From Bauldia sp. (GTDB taxonomy: Bacteria > Pseudomonadota > Alphaproteobacteria > Rhizobiales > Kaistiaceae): 64,000 nt of DNA. A program made the position numbers and the translations under genes. This document shows positions 1-8,873 of this stretch, one piece after another (position 1 is the first letter of the stretch; every line of letters starts with the position of its first letter). The DNA is taken from positions 372,001 to 436,000 of the forward strand of contig JBBCGQ010000001.1 in assembly GCA_037200845.1 (NCBI GenBank). Reading direction: 5' to 3'. A model generated the notes under the pieces. That model was not told the origin of the DNA. It saw nothing but the letters and a program-made list of their open reading frames with translations, and did not search any database.

Positions 1-911
1 CCGGCGGGCACCACCTGTTGATGGTCGGCCCGCCCGGCGCCGGCAAATCGATGCTGGCGCAGCGGCTGCCGTCGTTGTTGCCGCCGCTGGCGCCGACGGA
101 GCTGCTCGAAGTCTCGATGATCGCCTCGGTCGCCGGCTCGATCAGCAACGGCCGGCTGACGCGGCGGCGTCCGTTCCGCGCGCCGCATCACTCCGCTTCG
201 ATGGCGGCGATGGTCGGCGGCGGCATCCGCGCCAGGCCGGGCGAGGCGTCGCTCGCCCACAACGGCGTGCTGTTCCTCGACGAGCTGCCCGAGTTTTCGC
301 CGCAGGTGCTGGATTCGCTCCGCCAGCCGCTGGAAAGCGGCGAGACCGTGATCGCGCGCGCCAACTATCGCGTCAGCTATCCCTCGCGGCTGCAACTGGT
401 CGCGGCGATGAACCCGTGCAAATGCGGCATGGCCGGCGAGCCCGGCCACGTCTGCCGCCGCGGCCCGCGCTGCGTCGCCGACTATCAGGCGCGCATTTCC
501 GGCCCGCTGCTCGACCGCATTGATATCCGCATCGAGGTGCCGGCGGTCTCGGCCACCGACCTCATCCTGCCGTCGCCGTCGGAGCCTTCCGCCGCGGTCG
601 CCGAGCGGGTGGCGGTGGCGCGCACCATCCAGCGCGACCGCTTCGCCGCGATGGGAATGCCCGGCGTCCTGACCAACGCGCAGGTGCCGCCGTCGCTGAT
701 CGAGGCGGTGGCGGCGCCCGATGCCGCGGCGTCGGCCTTGATGCGCAATGCCGCCGAGGCGATGCGGCTTTCGGCGCGCGGCTACCACCGCGTGCTCAAG
801 GTGGCACGCACGCTCGCCGACCTCGATGGTGCCGATTCCGTCGGGCGCATTCACCTGGCGGAAGCCTTGAGTTATCGCGTCGCCGGCGACCGGCTTGCCG
901 CCGCGGCCTGA
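1..911 (+). CDS. YifB/ComM family Mg-chelatase-like AAA+ ATPase, 3' part
   Basis: The gene enters from the left edge, with its reading frame set by base 3, and ends at TGA. About 300 C-terminal residues are visible. They start just before the Walker A motif GPPGAGKS, followed by Walker B (VLFLDELPEF), the arginine-finger region around SGPLLDRIDI, and the C-terminal Mg-chelatase-type helical domain ending in a YHRVLKVARTLADL stretch. Family members are hexameric helicases; ComM promotes branch migration during natural transformation, but many carriers are not known to be competent, so the role here is open. The N-terminal Lon-like domain lies outside the window. Family assignment is firm. Confidence 0.93.
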   Translation, partial: GGHHLLMVGPPGAGKSMLAQRLPSLLPPLAPTELLEVSMIASVAGSISNGRLTRRRPFRAPHHSASMAAMVGGGIRARPGEASLAHNGVLFLDELPEFSPQVLDSLRQPLESGETVIARANYRVSYPSRLQLVAAMNPCKCGMAGEPGHVCRRGPRCVADYQARISGPLLDRIDIRIEVPAVSATDLILPSPSEPSAAVAERVAVARTIQRDRFAAMGMPGVLTNAQVPPSLIEAVAAPDAAASALMRNAAEAMRLSARGYHRVLKVARTLADLDGADSVGRIHLAEALSYRVAGDRLAAAA

Positions 912-931
912 GGCCGCTAGTCCGTCACGCC

Positions 932-1639
932 ATGACGTCGCTCACCACCATCGGCTTCGATGCCGACGACACGCTCTGGCAGAACGAGCATTTCTACAAG
1001 CTGACCACCGACCGCTTCGCCGCGCTGCTCGGCGAGTACGCGTCGCCCGAACGCGTCGCGGCGACGCTGCTCGAAAGCGAGAAGCGCAACCTCCGCGTCT
1101 ACGGCTACGGCATCAAGGGTTTCACCCTGTCGATGATCGAGACCGCGATCGAGGTCACCGAGGGCCGTGCGCCGGCCACCGTGATCTCCGAGATCCTGTC
1201 GGCGGGGCGCGAGATGTTGCGCCATCCGGTCGAGACGCTGCCGCACGTCCGCGAGACGCTGGATGCGTTGGCCGGCGAGTTCAAGCTGGTGCTGATCACC
1301 AAGGGCGACCTGTTCGACCAGGAGCGCAAGCTGGCCGAGTCGGGCCTCGGTGAGCTGTTCGCCGGCGTCGAGATCGTCAGCGAGAAGAACGCCGCGACTT
1401 ACGCCCGCGCCTTCGCGCGCTTCGGCGATGGGCCGGAGCGGGCGATGATGGTCGGCAACTCGCTGAAGTCGGACATCGTGCCGGCGATCGCGGCGGGAAG
1501 CTGGGGCATCTACATCCCGCACGCGCTGAACTGGGAGCTGGAGAACGCCGACGAGCCGACCCACGCGCCGCGCTTCCGCCGCCTCGAGCATCTCGGCGAG
1601 CTGACGCCACTGATCGACGGCCTGAAATCCCCCCTCTGA
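932..1639 (+). CDS. HAD family hydrolase
   Basis: A 235-residue cytosolic haloacid-dehalogenase-type phosphatase. Motif I is FDADDTLW, with the nucleophile Asp10 and acid/base Asp12. Motif II is the threonine in LITKGD, and motifs III/IV lie in the GNSLKSDIVPA segment that carries the metal-binding acid. The helical cap between motifs I and II is of the C1 type, as in phosphoglycolate phosphatase and nucleotidase relatives. It starts 20 nt after the YifB stop, so the two may be cotranscribed. The substrate cannot be told from sequence. Confidence 0.88.
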   Translation: MTSLTTIGFDADDTLWQNEHFYKLTTDRFAALLGEYASPERVAATLLESEKRNLRVYGYGIKGFTLSMIETAIEVTEGRAPATVISEILSAGREMLRHPVETLPHVRETLDALAGEFKLVLITKGDLFDQERKLAESGLGELFAGVEIVSEKNAATYARAFARFGDGPERAMMVGNSLKSDIVPAIAAGSWGIYIPHALNWELENADEPTHAPRFRRLEHLGELTPLIDGLKSPL

Positions 1640-1690
1640 TCGCCGCGAAATAAAGCATTTGGCAAGCATGATTTGACACTCTCGGGCGGC

Positions 1691-1713
1691 CGCGCCGGTG
1701 CTTCGCCGGCGCG
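1691..1713. other. Perfect GC hairpin in front of the histidine kinase
   Basis: CGCGCCGG (1691-1698) pairs perfectly with CCGGCGCG (1706-1713) around a 7-nt loop, ending 17 nt before the ATG chosen for the kinase. It could be a transcription or translation control element, or a chance GC palindrome. There is no T-tract, so it is not a typical intrinsic terminator. Confidence 0.35.
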
Positions 1714-1730
1714 CCCGGGAAGCTGTGTCC

Positions 1731-4010
1731 ATGTCGACCATGCCGCGTTCGTCCGCCGTTCCGCGTTCCGTCGTCCCGACCCGCACGCAGCCGCGCGCCC
1801 CGCTCGCCGCCCCGAAGCCCGAAGCTCCCGCCGCGCCGGCGCCCGACAGGCAGGCGAGCCGCCGCGTCGTCGGCGGATTGTTCGCAGCCCTCGCCGGTAT
1901 CGCGGTCCTCTTCGCCTTCGCCTACGCTTACCTCTATCCCTCGCTCGCCCCGACCATCGCCGCCGTCGCGCTCGCCTTCACGGTGGTCGCCCTGTGGGGC
2001 GCGCAGCGCATCGACCAGCAGCAGTTCGCCGCCGAACGCGCCAGGCTAGCCGCCGAGAACGTGCGCCTCGCCAACGAACTCGAGGCGCTGTCCGACACCG
2101 CGTGGGAACTCCGCGAGAGCGAGGAGCGCTATCGCAGCTTGATCGATGCGCAGGGCGACCTGATCGTCCGCCGCAACGCCGCCGGCAAGGTCACCTTCGT
2201 CAATCCGGCATTCGCGAAGGCCTTCGGCCGCACGCCGCAAAGTCTCGTCGGCGATACGCTGACGCTGGTGCCGCTGGTTGCCCGCGCTGCCGGCACGCAC
2301 GATGGCGTCGCCGCGCGCGACGTGCGCCTCGTCACCGCCGCCGGCTGGCGCTGGTACTCGTGGGTCGATATCCGCATGCGCGACGAGATCTACTCCGTCG
2401 CCCGCGACATCACCGCGCGCAAGGACGTCGAGCAGGCGCTGGTCGACGCGCGCCACAAGGCCGAAGCCGCCAGCCAGGCGAAGTCGCGCGTGCTGGCGAC
2501 CGTCAGCCACGAGTTCCGCACGCCGCTGAACGGCATCCTCGGGCTCACGGGATTGCTGAGGGAAACCAGCCTGACGCCCGATCAGGAGACCTACGCCCGC
2601 GCCGTGCATTCCTCCGGCGAGGCGCTGCTGGCGCTGGTCGACGACATGCTCGATTTCTCCAAGATCGAGGCCGGCCGGCTCGACCTCCATCCCGAGCCGA
2701 CTGATCTCGAAGCGCTGGTGCAGGAGATCGTCGAGCTGCTCGCCGGCCGCGCCCACATCAAGGGCATCGACATCGCCGCCGAAGTCGCCGCCGATGTGCC
2801 GGCGAGCGTCGTGGTCGATCCGACGCGGCTGCGCCAGGTGCTGATCAATCTCGCCGGCAACGGGGTGAAGTTCACCGAGAAGGGCGGCGTCACCGTTTCG
2901 GTTTCGGTCGCCAACGACGGGGCGCTGCGCTTCGCCGTCGCCGACAGCGGCCCGGGAATTCCGGCGGAAGATTCGGAGCGTCTGTTCGACGAATTCGAGC
3001 AGATGGACACCGCGCTGACGCGCCGCCACGGCGGCGCCGGCCTCGGACTCGCCATCTCGCGTCGCATCGTGCGGCGCATGGGCGGCGACGTGACGATGGC
3101 GCCGCGCGCCGGCGGTGGCTCGGTTTTCGCCTTCACGCTGGCGCTTATGCCCAAGGCCGCCGCGCCGGCGCCGATCGCCGATCTCACCGGGCGCAGTTTC
3201 TTGATCGTCGCGCCGGCCGGCGCCGAGCCGCCGGCGTTGGCGCGGCATTTGGCCGGTATCGGCGCATCGGTGCGCGTCGCCACGACGCTGAACGAAGCAG
3301 CGGGCCTCGTCGGCGCCGCGACGGCGGCCGACGAGATCCACGACGCGGTGTTCATCGACGCGCGCGTCGCACAAGGCGCGGAGCACGCGCTGGCGCGGCT
3401 GCGCGAAGCCGCCGGAACGCCGATCGCCGCGGTCGTGTTGATCGAGCCCGGCAAGCGCAGCGAGGTCGAGGCGCTGCGTGCCGCTGGCTTCGACGCTTAC
3501 CTCGTGCGCCCGGTGCGGCGCGCGTCGCTGCTCCGCATCGCCACCGAGATGAGCGAGACGCGCGGCGGCTTCCGCGTCGACCCCGGCGACGTCCGCGCTG
3601 CGACGCCGGCGGTGGCTCGCCGCGCCGCGCACGGGCTCGAGGTGCTGCTAGCCGAGGACAACGAGATCAACGCGCTGCTCGCGCGCGCTGTGCTCGAGGG
3701 CCTCGGCCACACGGTAATGGAGGTCCGCGACGGCGCCGCGGCGCTGTCGGCGGCGCGCGGCAAGGCCGGCGGCTTCGCCGTCATCCTGATGGATTTACAC
3801 ATGCCCGGCCTCGACGGCCTCTCGGCGGCGCGCGCCATCCGCGAATGGGAACAGGCGTTCCGCCAGCCGCGCTCGGCGATCCTCGCCGTCACCGCCGACG
3901 TGCTGGCTGAGACGCGGGCGGCGGCCGAAGCGGCCGGCATCGATGCGGTGCTGGAGAAGCCGATGACGCCGGACGCATTGCGCCGCGCGCTGGCGGAATT
4001 GACGGAGTAG
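1731..4010 (+). CDS. Hybrid sensor histidine kinase (PAS-HisKA-HATPase-degenerate REC-REC)
   Basis: A 759-residue membrane-associated hybrid kinase. A proline/alanine-rich N terminus is followed by two transmembrane helices (about residues 48-92), a short coiled coil (about 95-130) and a PAS domain (about 130-230). The HisKA domain has phosphorylatable His260 in ATVSHEFRTPLNGI. The HATPase domain shows N, G1 and G2 boxes (NLAGNGVKFT, DSGPGI, GAGLGL). A receiver-like domain (about 488-608) lacks the acidic pocket, and the terminal receiver has Asp688 in ILMDLHMPGLDG. ATG 1731 is preferred over an in-frame GTG at 1698, which lies in a hairpin. No partner regulator is adjacent, so output probably passes through a distant phosphotransfer protein. 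The signal is unknown. Confidence 0.9.
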   Translation: MSTMPRSSAVPRSVVPTRTQPRAPLAAPKPEAPAAPAPDRQASRRVVGGLFAALAGIAVLFAFAYAYLYPSLAPTIAAVALAFTVVALWGAQRIDQQQFAAERARLAAENVRLANELEALSDTAWELRESEERYRSLIDAQGDLIVRRNAAGKVTFVNPAFAKAFGRTPQSLVGDTLTLVPLVARAAGTHDGVAARDVRLVTAAGWRWYSWVDIRMRDEIYSVARDITARKDVEQALVDARHKAEAASQAKSRVLATVSHEFRTPLNGILGLTGLLRETSLTPDQETYARAVHSSGEALLALVDDMLDFSKIEAGRLDLHPEPTDLEALVQEIVELLAGRAHIKGIDIAAEVAADVPASVVVDPTRLRQVLINLAGNGVKFTEKGGVTVSVSVANDGALRFAVADSGPGIPAEDSERLFDEFEQMDTALTRRHGGAGLGLAISRRIVRRMGGDVTMAPRAGGGSVFAFTLALMPKAAAPAPIADLTGRSFLIVAPAGAEPPALARHLAGIGASVRVATTLNEAAGLVGAATAADEIHDAVFIDARVAQGAEHALARLREAAGTPIAAVVLIEPGKRSEVEALRAAGFDAYLVRPVRRASLLRIATEMSETRGGFRVDPGDVRAATPAVARRAAHGLEVLLAEDNEINALLARAVLEGLGHTVMEVRDGAAALSAARGKAGGFAVILMDLHMPGLDGLSAARAIREWEQAFRQPRSAILAVTADVLAETRAAAEAAGIDAVLEKPMTPDALRRALAELTE

Positions 4011-4031
4011 GGCAGCGCCGCCCGTTGGTTT

Positions 4032-4219
4032 CCCCTCTCCCTGAGGGAGAGGAGCCATGAGCCTTAGTGAGCGGCAGCGAACTTAGGCGAACGGGGGTGA
4101 GGGGTTAGGGACCGGAGTTACAAGCTATGGGTCCCTAACCCCTCACCCTTCCTCACTAGGCTCGCTACGGCTCGCCAAGTTCGGAAGCCCTCTCCCTCCA
4201 GGGAGAGGTGACTAATTGG
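4032..4219. repeat. Family A palindromic intergenic element, copy 1
   Basis: The core is an 18-bp perfect inverted repeat, GGGTGAGGGGTTAGGGAC (4095-4112) and its complement (4131-4148), around an 18-nt spacer. Outer CCTCTCCCT/AGGGAGAGG hairpins sit at both ends. The same arms and spacer length recur near 45.9 kb, and a 55-bp flank with a CGCCAAGTTCGGAAGCCC core recurs near 61.1 kb. It fills the gap between the convergent kinase and grpE genes and may act as a bidirectional terminator. No gene is visible in it. Confidence 0.85.
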
Positions 4220-4263
4220 CGGCGGTACGTAGCCTGCGCAAAGCAGACGCGGCACCGGCGAGC

Positions 4264-4866
4264 CTAACTCTCCGGCCCCTCCGGCGCCGCCGTTACCTTC
4301 GGCTCCGGATCGTTCGCCGCGACAACCGCCGGCTTGGCGCGCTTCGCGATCGCCACCAGCGCCGGCCGCAGCACGCGGTCGCCGATGGCGTAGCCGGCCT
4401 GGATCTCTTCGACCACCGTGCCGGGCGCCGCGTCTGGCGTGTCGACCTCGAACATCGCCTGGTGCATCGCCGGATCGAATTTCGTGCCCTTGGTCTCGAC
4501 GCGGCGGACGCCGAACTTCGTCATCGCCTGCTCCATGCCGCGCTCGGTCACCTCGACCCCCTCGATCAGCGCGTTGAGCGCCGGGTCGCGGCCGTCGCGC
4601 TGTTCCTTCGGCACGGCGTCAATGGCGCGGCGCAGGTTGTCGCCCACCGTCAGCATGTCGCGCGCGAAGCTGGCGATGGCGTAGGTGCGCGCGTCGGCCA
4701 TCTCGCGCTCGGTACGTCGGCGGAGATTCTCCATCTCCGCGAGTGTGCGCAGCACCTTGTCCTTCATCTCCGCGACCTCGTTCATCAGGCCGTCGATGCT
4801 GAAAGTCTTGCCTTCGGCCGGCGTGTCGTTCGCGGCGGGGGTTTCGGGCGTGGTCTCGTCGGCCAT
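4264..4866 (-). CDS. grpE: Nucleotide exchange factor GrpE
   Basis: A 200-residue GrpE, the ADP-release factor for DnaK in the cytosol. A flexible acidic N-terminal tail precedes the long dimerising helix (about residues 25-90, rich in charged heptads), then the C-terminal beta domain with the family signature (FDPAMHQAMFEV and GTVVEEIQAGYAIGDRVLRP). Two adjacent ATG codons are possible; the second (4866) has the better spacing from a GGAAGA ribosome site. Its partners dnaK and dnaJ lie 22 kb away in this window. A heat-shock-like promoter lies upstream at 4905-4933. It follows coaA by about 80 nt on the same strand, so read-through from the his operon is also possible. Confidence 0.96.
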   Translation of the reverse strand: MADETTPETPAANDTPAEGKTFSIDGLMNEVAEMKDKVLRTLAEMENLRRRTEREMADARTYAIASFARDMLTVGDNLRRAIDAVPKEQRDGRDPALNALIEGVEVTERGMEQAMTKFGVRRVETKGTKFDPAMHQAMFEVDTPDAAPGTVVEEIQAGYAIGDRVLRPALVAIAKRAKPAVVAANDPEPKVTAAPEGPES

Positions 4867-4904
4867 CATCCGGTCTTCCGTTGGGGGTTGCAGGGTTGGC
4901 GGGG

Positions 4905-4933
4905 ATATCGAGGTTCAGAGGCCAAAAATCAAG
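4905..4933 (-). promoter_or_regulatory. Possible RpoH-type promoter of grpE
   Basis: On the minus strand CTTGAT (4928-4933) and CGATAT (4905-4910) are separated by 17 nt, about 40 nt before the grpE start. The -35 box fits the alphaproteobacterial heat-shock CTTGAA consensus; the -10 box is a weaker match. Heat-shock control of grpE is general knowledge; this particular site is inferred. Confidence 0.4.
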
Positions 4934-4947
4934 CGCCGGCGCAAGTT

Positions 4948-5901
4948 TCAGATGCGGCGGAGCGCTACCTTCTGGATGCGGTGGTCGTCGGCCTTGGACA
5001 GGATCAGGTGGGCGCGCGGCCGCGTCGGAATGATGTTTTCCCTGAGATTTACGAGGTTGATCCGCTCCCAAAGGCCGGCGGCGATCTTCTCGGTTTCCGC
5101 CTCGTCCATCGCGGCATAGCGGTGGAAGTACGATTTCGGATCCTGGAAGGCGGTGTCGCGCAACCGGCGGAACCGCTCGATGTACCAGTGGCGGAGCGCC
5201 GCCTCGTCGGCATCGAGGTATATCGAAAAGTCGAAGAAATCCGAGACGAACGGAATCTGGCGGCCGTCGCGCGGCGGCTTCGAGGTCTGCAGCACGTTGA
5301 GCCCCTCGACGATCAGGATGTCCGGCCGGTCGATGGTGATCGTCTCGTCGGGCACGATGTCATAGGCAAGATGCGAATAGACCGGCGCGACGACGTTGCT
5401 TTTTCCCGCCTTTATGTCGGCGAGGAAGGCGGAGAGCGCCGGCCGGTCGTAGCTTTCCGGGAAGCCTTTTTTCTCCATCAGGCCTTCGCGCGCCAGCGCT
5501 GCGTTGGGCTTGAGGAATCCGTCGGTCGCGATCAGGTCGACCTTCGGCGTGTTCGGCCAGCGGCGGAGAAGCGCGCGCAGGATGCGCGCCGTCGTCGACT
5601 TGCCGACCGCGACTGAGCCGGCGACGCCGATGATGTACGGCGTCACCGAATCGTCGGCGCCGAGAAAGCGCCGGGTCGCGTCGTGCAGCCCCTGCGTCGC
5701 CGCGACGTAGAGCGACAGCAGGCGCGTGATCGGCAGGTAGATCTGGACCACCTCTTCGAGGTTGATCGGATCGTTCAGCGACTTCAGCCGCACGACGTCG
5801 TCGGAGTTCAGCGTCAGCGGCGTGTCGGCGCGCAGCTTCGCCCATTCCTCGCGGGTGAAGACGCGGTGCGGCGCGATGACGGTGGGCGCGATCTGATCCA
5901 T
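4948..5901 (-). CDS. coaA: Type I pantothenate kinase
   Basis: A 317-residue CoaA that phosphorylates pantothenate with ATP, the first step of coenzyme A synthesis. The P-loop [17 protein letters not shown] lies at about residues 97-113. The [17 protein letters not shown] segment and the [23 protein letters not shown] stretch, with its pantothenate-binding residues, are as in the family. The ATG at 5901 overlaps the hisE stop as TGATG, so translation is coupled. Placement at the end of the his operon is the usual arrangement in Hyphomicrobiales. Length and motifs are normal. Confidence 0.96.
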   Translation of the reverse strand: MDQIAPTVIAPHRVFTREEWAKLRADTPLTLNSDDVVRLKSLNDPINLEEVVQIYLPITRLLSLYVAATQGLHDATRRFLGADDSVTPYIIGVAGSVAVGKSTTARILRALLRRWPNTPKVDLIATDGFLKPNAALAREGLMEKKGFPESYDRPALSAFLADIKAGKSNVVAPVYSHLAYDIVPDETITIDRPDILIVEGLNVLQTSKPPRDGRQIPFVSDFFDFSIYLDADEAALRHWYIERFRRLRDTAFQDPKSYFHRYAAMDEAETEKIAAGLWERINLVNLRENIIPTRPRAHLILSKADDHRIQKVALRRI

Positions 5902-6227
5902 CACGGTTTCGGCCGCGCCGCTTTTTCGGCAAGCCCGCCCTGGCGCGTGCGGCCTTCGAGCTCCGCCATTACGGCGCCGAGCGGAATGTTGCGCGCCTGC
6001 AGCACCACCAGCAGATGGTATAGCACGTCGCCGGCCTCCGCGGTCAGCGCCGCGTCGCTCTCCGAGATCGCGGCAATGGTCGCCTCGACCGCCTCCTCGC
6101 CGAACTTGCGGGCGCATTTGGCGACGCCCTCGGCGATCAGCCGCGCCGTGTACGACGAGGACGCGTCGCCGGCGCGGGCGCGCTCGGCGATGATGTTTGC
6201 GAGGTCGGAGAGGCTGAAATCCGCCAT
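5901..6227 (-). CDS. hisE: Phosphoribosyl-ATP diphosphatase
   Basis: A 108-residue MazG-fold protein that hydrolyses phosphoribosyl-ATP to phosphoribosyl-AMP, the second step of histidine synthesis. The metal-binding signature is present ([13 protein letters not shown], then [11 protein letters not shown]-type helix as [13 protein letters not shown]). The start MADFSLSDL at 6227 matches the usual family N terminus and leaves 7 nt after the hisF stop; an in-frame ATG at 6242 and a TTG at 6245 would overlap hisF. Its stop overlaps the coaA start. The separate cyclohydrolase hisI is not in this window, so HisE is monofunctional here. Confidence 0.94.
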   Translation of the reverse strand: MADFSLSDLANIIAERARAGDASSSYTARLIAEGVAKCARKFGEEAVEATIAAISESDAALTAEAGDVLYHLLVVLQARNIPLGAVMAELEGRTRQGGLAEKAARPKP

Positions 6228-6234
6228 TTCCGGG

Positions 6235-6999
6235 CTATCCATCAAGCCGGACGGGAATGCCGGCCGCCGCCATATGCTCCTTCGCCTGGCGGATCGTAAA
6301 GGTTCCGAAGTGGAATATGGAGGCCGCCAGCACCGCGGACGCGTGGCCCTGCCTGACGCCGTCGGTGAAATGATCGAGGTTCCCGACGCCGCCCGACGCC
6401 ACGACCGGGATCGGCACGGCGTCTGCGACGGCGCGCGTCAGCTCGAGGTCGAAGCCGTCGCCGGTGCCGTCGCGGTCCATTGACGTGAGCAGAATTTCGC
6501 CGGCGCCGAGCGCTGCCACCTCCGCGGCATAGCGGACGGCGTCGAGCCCGGTCGCGTTGCGGCCGCCGTGCGTGAAGATTTCGAAATGATCGCCGACGCG
6601 CTTTGCGTCGATCGCCACCACGATCGCCTGCGCCCCGAATTTTTCCGACGCCTCGCGCACCACCGCGCGCCGCTCGATGGCGCCGGTGTTGATCGAAACT
6701 TTGTCGGCGCCCGCAAGCAGCAAGGCGCGCACATCGGCAACCGTGCGCACGCCGCCGCCGACAGTCACCGGCATGAAGCATTGCTCGGCGGTGCGCGCGA
6801 CGACGTCGAGGATAGTGCCGCGCTTCTCGTGGCTGGCGGTGATGTCGAGGAAGCAGAGCTCGTCGGCGCCGGCGGCGTCATAGGCCCGCGCCGCCTCCAC
6901 CGGATCGCCGGCATCGGTGAGATCGACGAAGCGCACGCCCTTGACGACGCGGCCGTCCTTCACGTCGAGGCAGGGGATGACGCGGACCTTGAGCGTCAC
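6235..6999 (-). CDS. hisF: Imidazole glycerol phosphate synthase cyclase subunit
   Basis: A 254-residue TIM barrel that takes ammonia from HisH and converts PRFAR to imidazole-glycerol phosphate and AICAR. The barrel start [16 protein letters not shown] carries the catalytic aspartate; the second catalytic aspartate is in [14 protein letters not shown], and the phosphate loop is VVASGGVGN. Translation begins at GTG 6999, which overlaps the hisA TGA as GTGA. The partner hisH is two genes upstream in the same operon. Confidence 0.97.
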   Translation of the reverse strand: MTLKVRVIPCLDVKDGRVVKGVRFVDLTDAGDPVEAARAYDAAGADELCFLDITASHEKRGTILDVVARTAEQCFMPVTVGGGVRTVADVRALLLAGADKVSINTGAIERRAVVREASEKFGAQAIVVAIDAKRVGDHFEIFTHGGRNATGLDAVRYAAEVAALGAGEILLTSMDRDGTGDGFDLELTRAVADAVPIPVVASGGVGNLDHFTDGVRQGHASAVLAASIFHFGTFTIRQAKEHMAAAGIPVRLDG

Positions 7000-7727
7000 G
7001 GCTTCGCCCTCAAGAGGGCCAGCGCCTCGTGCGGATCGAGGCGCCCGTCGTAAAGCGCGCGGCCGGCGATGGCGCCTTCGAGGATGGCGCAATCCGGCTG
7101 CAGCAGGCGGCGCACGTCCTCGATGCCGTTGAGGCCGCCCGACGCAATCACCGGGATCTCGACGGCGTTGGCGATCGCCAGCGTCGCCGGCAGGTTCAGG
7201 CCTTTCATCAGGCCGTCGCGGTCGATGTCGGTGTAGATGATCGCGGCGACGCCGACGTCCTCGAAGCGGCGGGCGAGGTTGATCGCGCTCATGCTCGTGG
7301 TCTCGGCCCAGCCGCGCACCGCGACCTGGCCGCCGCGCGCGTCGATGCCGACCGCGACCTGACCGGGGAACAACGCTGCGGCGGCGCCAACGAGATCCGG
7401 ATCGGTGACCGCGACCGTGCCCAGCACGACGCGCGTGATCCCCTTGTCCAGCCACGACTCGATCGCCGTCATGTCCCGGATGCCGCCGCCGAGCTGCACC
7501 GGCAGGTCGGTCGCCGCGAGGATCGCATCGACCGCCGCGCCGTTTTCCGAACGCCCGGCAAAGGCGCCGTTGAGATCGACGACGTGCAGCCGGTCGAAGC
7601 CGGCATCGGCGAAGGCACGCGCCTGCGCTGCGGGATCGCGGTTGAAGGTCGTGGCACGCGCCATGTCGCCCTGCTCGAGGCGCACGGCCTGCCCGTCCTT
7701 CAGGTCGATGGCGGGATAGAGGAACAT
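6996..7727 (-). CDS. hisA: 1-(5-phosphoribosyl)-5-[(5-phosphoribosylamino)methylideneamino]imidazole-4-carboxamide isomerase
   Basis: A 243-residue TIM barrel that isomerises ProFAR to PRFAR. The first strand is [16 protein letters not shown], with the catalytic acid Asp; the second is near [12 protein letters not shown], and the phosphate loop is [12 protein letters not shown] 7727 follows the preceding membrane-protein stop by 5 nt. The stop overlaps the hisF start. Length is normal. Confidence 0.97.
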   Translation of the reverse strand: MFLYPAIDLKDGQAVRLEQGDMARATTFNRDPAAQARAFADAGFDRLHVVDLNGAFAGRSENGAAVDAILAATDLPVQLGGGIRDMTAIESWLDKGITRVVLGTVAVTDPDLVGAAAALFPGQVAVGIDARGGQVAVRGWAETTSMSAINLARRFEDVGVAAIIYTDIDRDGLMKGLNLPATLAIANAVEIPVIASGGLNGIEDVRRLLQPDCAILEGAIAGRALYDGRLDPHEALALLRAKP

Positions 7728-7732
7728 GGCGG

Positions 7733-8218
7733 CTAGCGGTTGATCTCGATGAGGAAGATCCAGCCTTCGCTGACCGCCTTGATCAGCGCCAGGCACATGC
7801 CGACGCCGATCCAGTAGAAGCCGGCCTCGCCGCCGCCGAACATCTGCAGGCCGCCGATCGCGATCACCACCAGCACGCCGATGAAGCCGACGACGTTCAG
7901 GAGGAAGTTGACCCAGTATTGCTTGTCGGCGAGGCGCAGGCCGCGCAGCCCAAGCGGCGTACCGATGATGCCGGTGACGATGCTGACGGCGAGGGTCTCG
8001 ACGCCGAGCACGGAGAGTGGCTGGTCGGGCATGGCGAGCAGCAGGCCAAGGATCAGAATTGCCAGCAACAGCAGCAGCGCGCTCAGCGCGCGGTCGGTCA
8101 GGCCGCCGGCCTCCAAGACCTGCTTGAGGTTGATCGAGATGGCGACGAACAGCAGGCCGAGCAGCGCGGCCGCTGCGGCTGTTTCGGCGACGAAGAAACT
8201 GTCCCAGGATTCGAGCAT
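7733..8218 (-). CDS. Small integral membrane protein inside the his operon
   Basis: A 161-residue protein with four or five predicted transmembrane helices: roughly residues 10-30, 44-62, 72-92, 100-122 and 132-155. The N-terminal half ([19 protein letters not shown], then [10 protein letters not shown]) resembles an uncharacterised family of bacterial membrane proteins. No catalytic motif is visible. It sits between hisH (4-nt gap) and hisA (5-nt gap), so it must be cotranscribed with histidine genes, though nothing ties it to histidine synthesis. I do not recognise a function. Confidence 0.8.
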   Translation of the reverse strand: MLESWDSFFVAETAAAAALLGLLFVAISINLKQVLEAGGLTDRALSALLLLLAILILGLLLAMPDQPLSVLGVETLAVSIVTGIIGTPLGLRGLRLADKQYWVNFLLNVVGFIGVLVVIAIGGLQMFGGGEAGFYWIGVGMCLALIKAVSEGWIFLIEINR

Positions 8219-8222
8219 TGCT

Positions 8223-8873
8223 CTACGGCTTCCACTTCAGGAAATTGGCGATCAGCTTCAGCCCGAGGCGCTGGCTTTTCTCGGGATGGAACTGCGTGCC
8301 GGCAATCGTGCCGCGCGCGACGATCGCCGTCACCGGCCCGCCGTAGTCGGCGACGGCGGTGACGTCGGAGGCCGCGTCGGCGACGAGGTGATAGCCGTGC
8401 AGGAAATAGGCGTGCCAGCCGCGCTCGCCGAATTCGATGCCGTCGAACAGCGCATGGTCGCGCGTCGTGGCGAGCGTGTTCCAGCCCATGTGCGGCACCT
8501 TCAGCGCCGCGTCCTTGGGCTCGATCGGCCGCACCTCGCCGGGGATGCGGTCGAGTCCTCGCGTTACCGCGTGCTCGATGCCGCGCGTGGCGAGCAACTG
8601 CATGCCGACGCAGATGCCGAAAAACGGGCGGCCCTTGGCGTCGATCGACTCGCCGATGGCGTCGATCATGCCGGGGATGGCGTCGAGGTTGGTCTTGCAG
8701 TCGGCGAAGGCGCCGTCGCCGGGCAGCACGACGCGATCCGCCTTCGCCACGACATCAGGATCGGCAGTGACGGTTACTGTTTCGTCCATGCCCTCGTGGG
8801 CGATGGCGAACTGGAACGCCTTCTCCGCCGAGCGCAGATTTCCCGCGCCGTAATCGATGATCGCGACGCTCAC
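8223..8873 (-). CDS. hisH: Imidazole glycerol phosphate synthase glutaminase subunit
   Basis: A 216-residue class I glutamine amidotransferase that supplies ammonia to HisF. The start is [13 protein letters not shown], the oxyanion and nucleophile region is [15 protein letters not shown] with the catalytic cysteine, and the His-Glu pair lies in [13 protein letters not shown] 8873 is the start; it overlaps the stop of the upstream DUF2628 gene by four bases. A membrane-protein gene follows within 4 nt. Confidence 0.97.
   Translation of the reverse strand: MSVAIIDYGAGNLRSAEKAFQFAIAHEGMDETVTVTADPDVVAKADRVVLPGDGAFADCKTNLDAIPGMIDAIGESIDAKGRPFFGICVGMQLLATRGIEHAVTRGLDRIPGEVRPIEPKDAALKVPHMGWNTLATTRDHALFDGIEFGERGWHAYFLHGYHLVADAASDVTAVADYGGPVTAIVARGTIAGTQFHPEKSQRLGLKLIANFLKWKP

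Noticed and set aside
895-1353. Second reading frame across the HAD gene
   Set aside because: Arg/His-rich out-of-frame translation; the overlapping frame has complete HAD motifs.
2046-3632. Long open frame (528 codons) antisense to the histidine kinase
   Set aside because: Arginine/alanine-rich with no domain. High GC at third positions opens long frames opposite every real gene; the kinase strand has clear motifs.
4216-5616. Open frame of 466 codons antisense to grpE and coaA
   Set aside because: It covers two well-defined genes on the other strand and has low-complexity composition.
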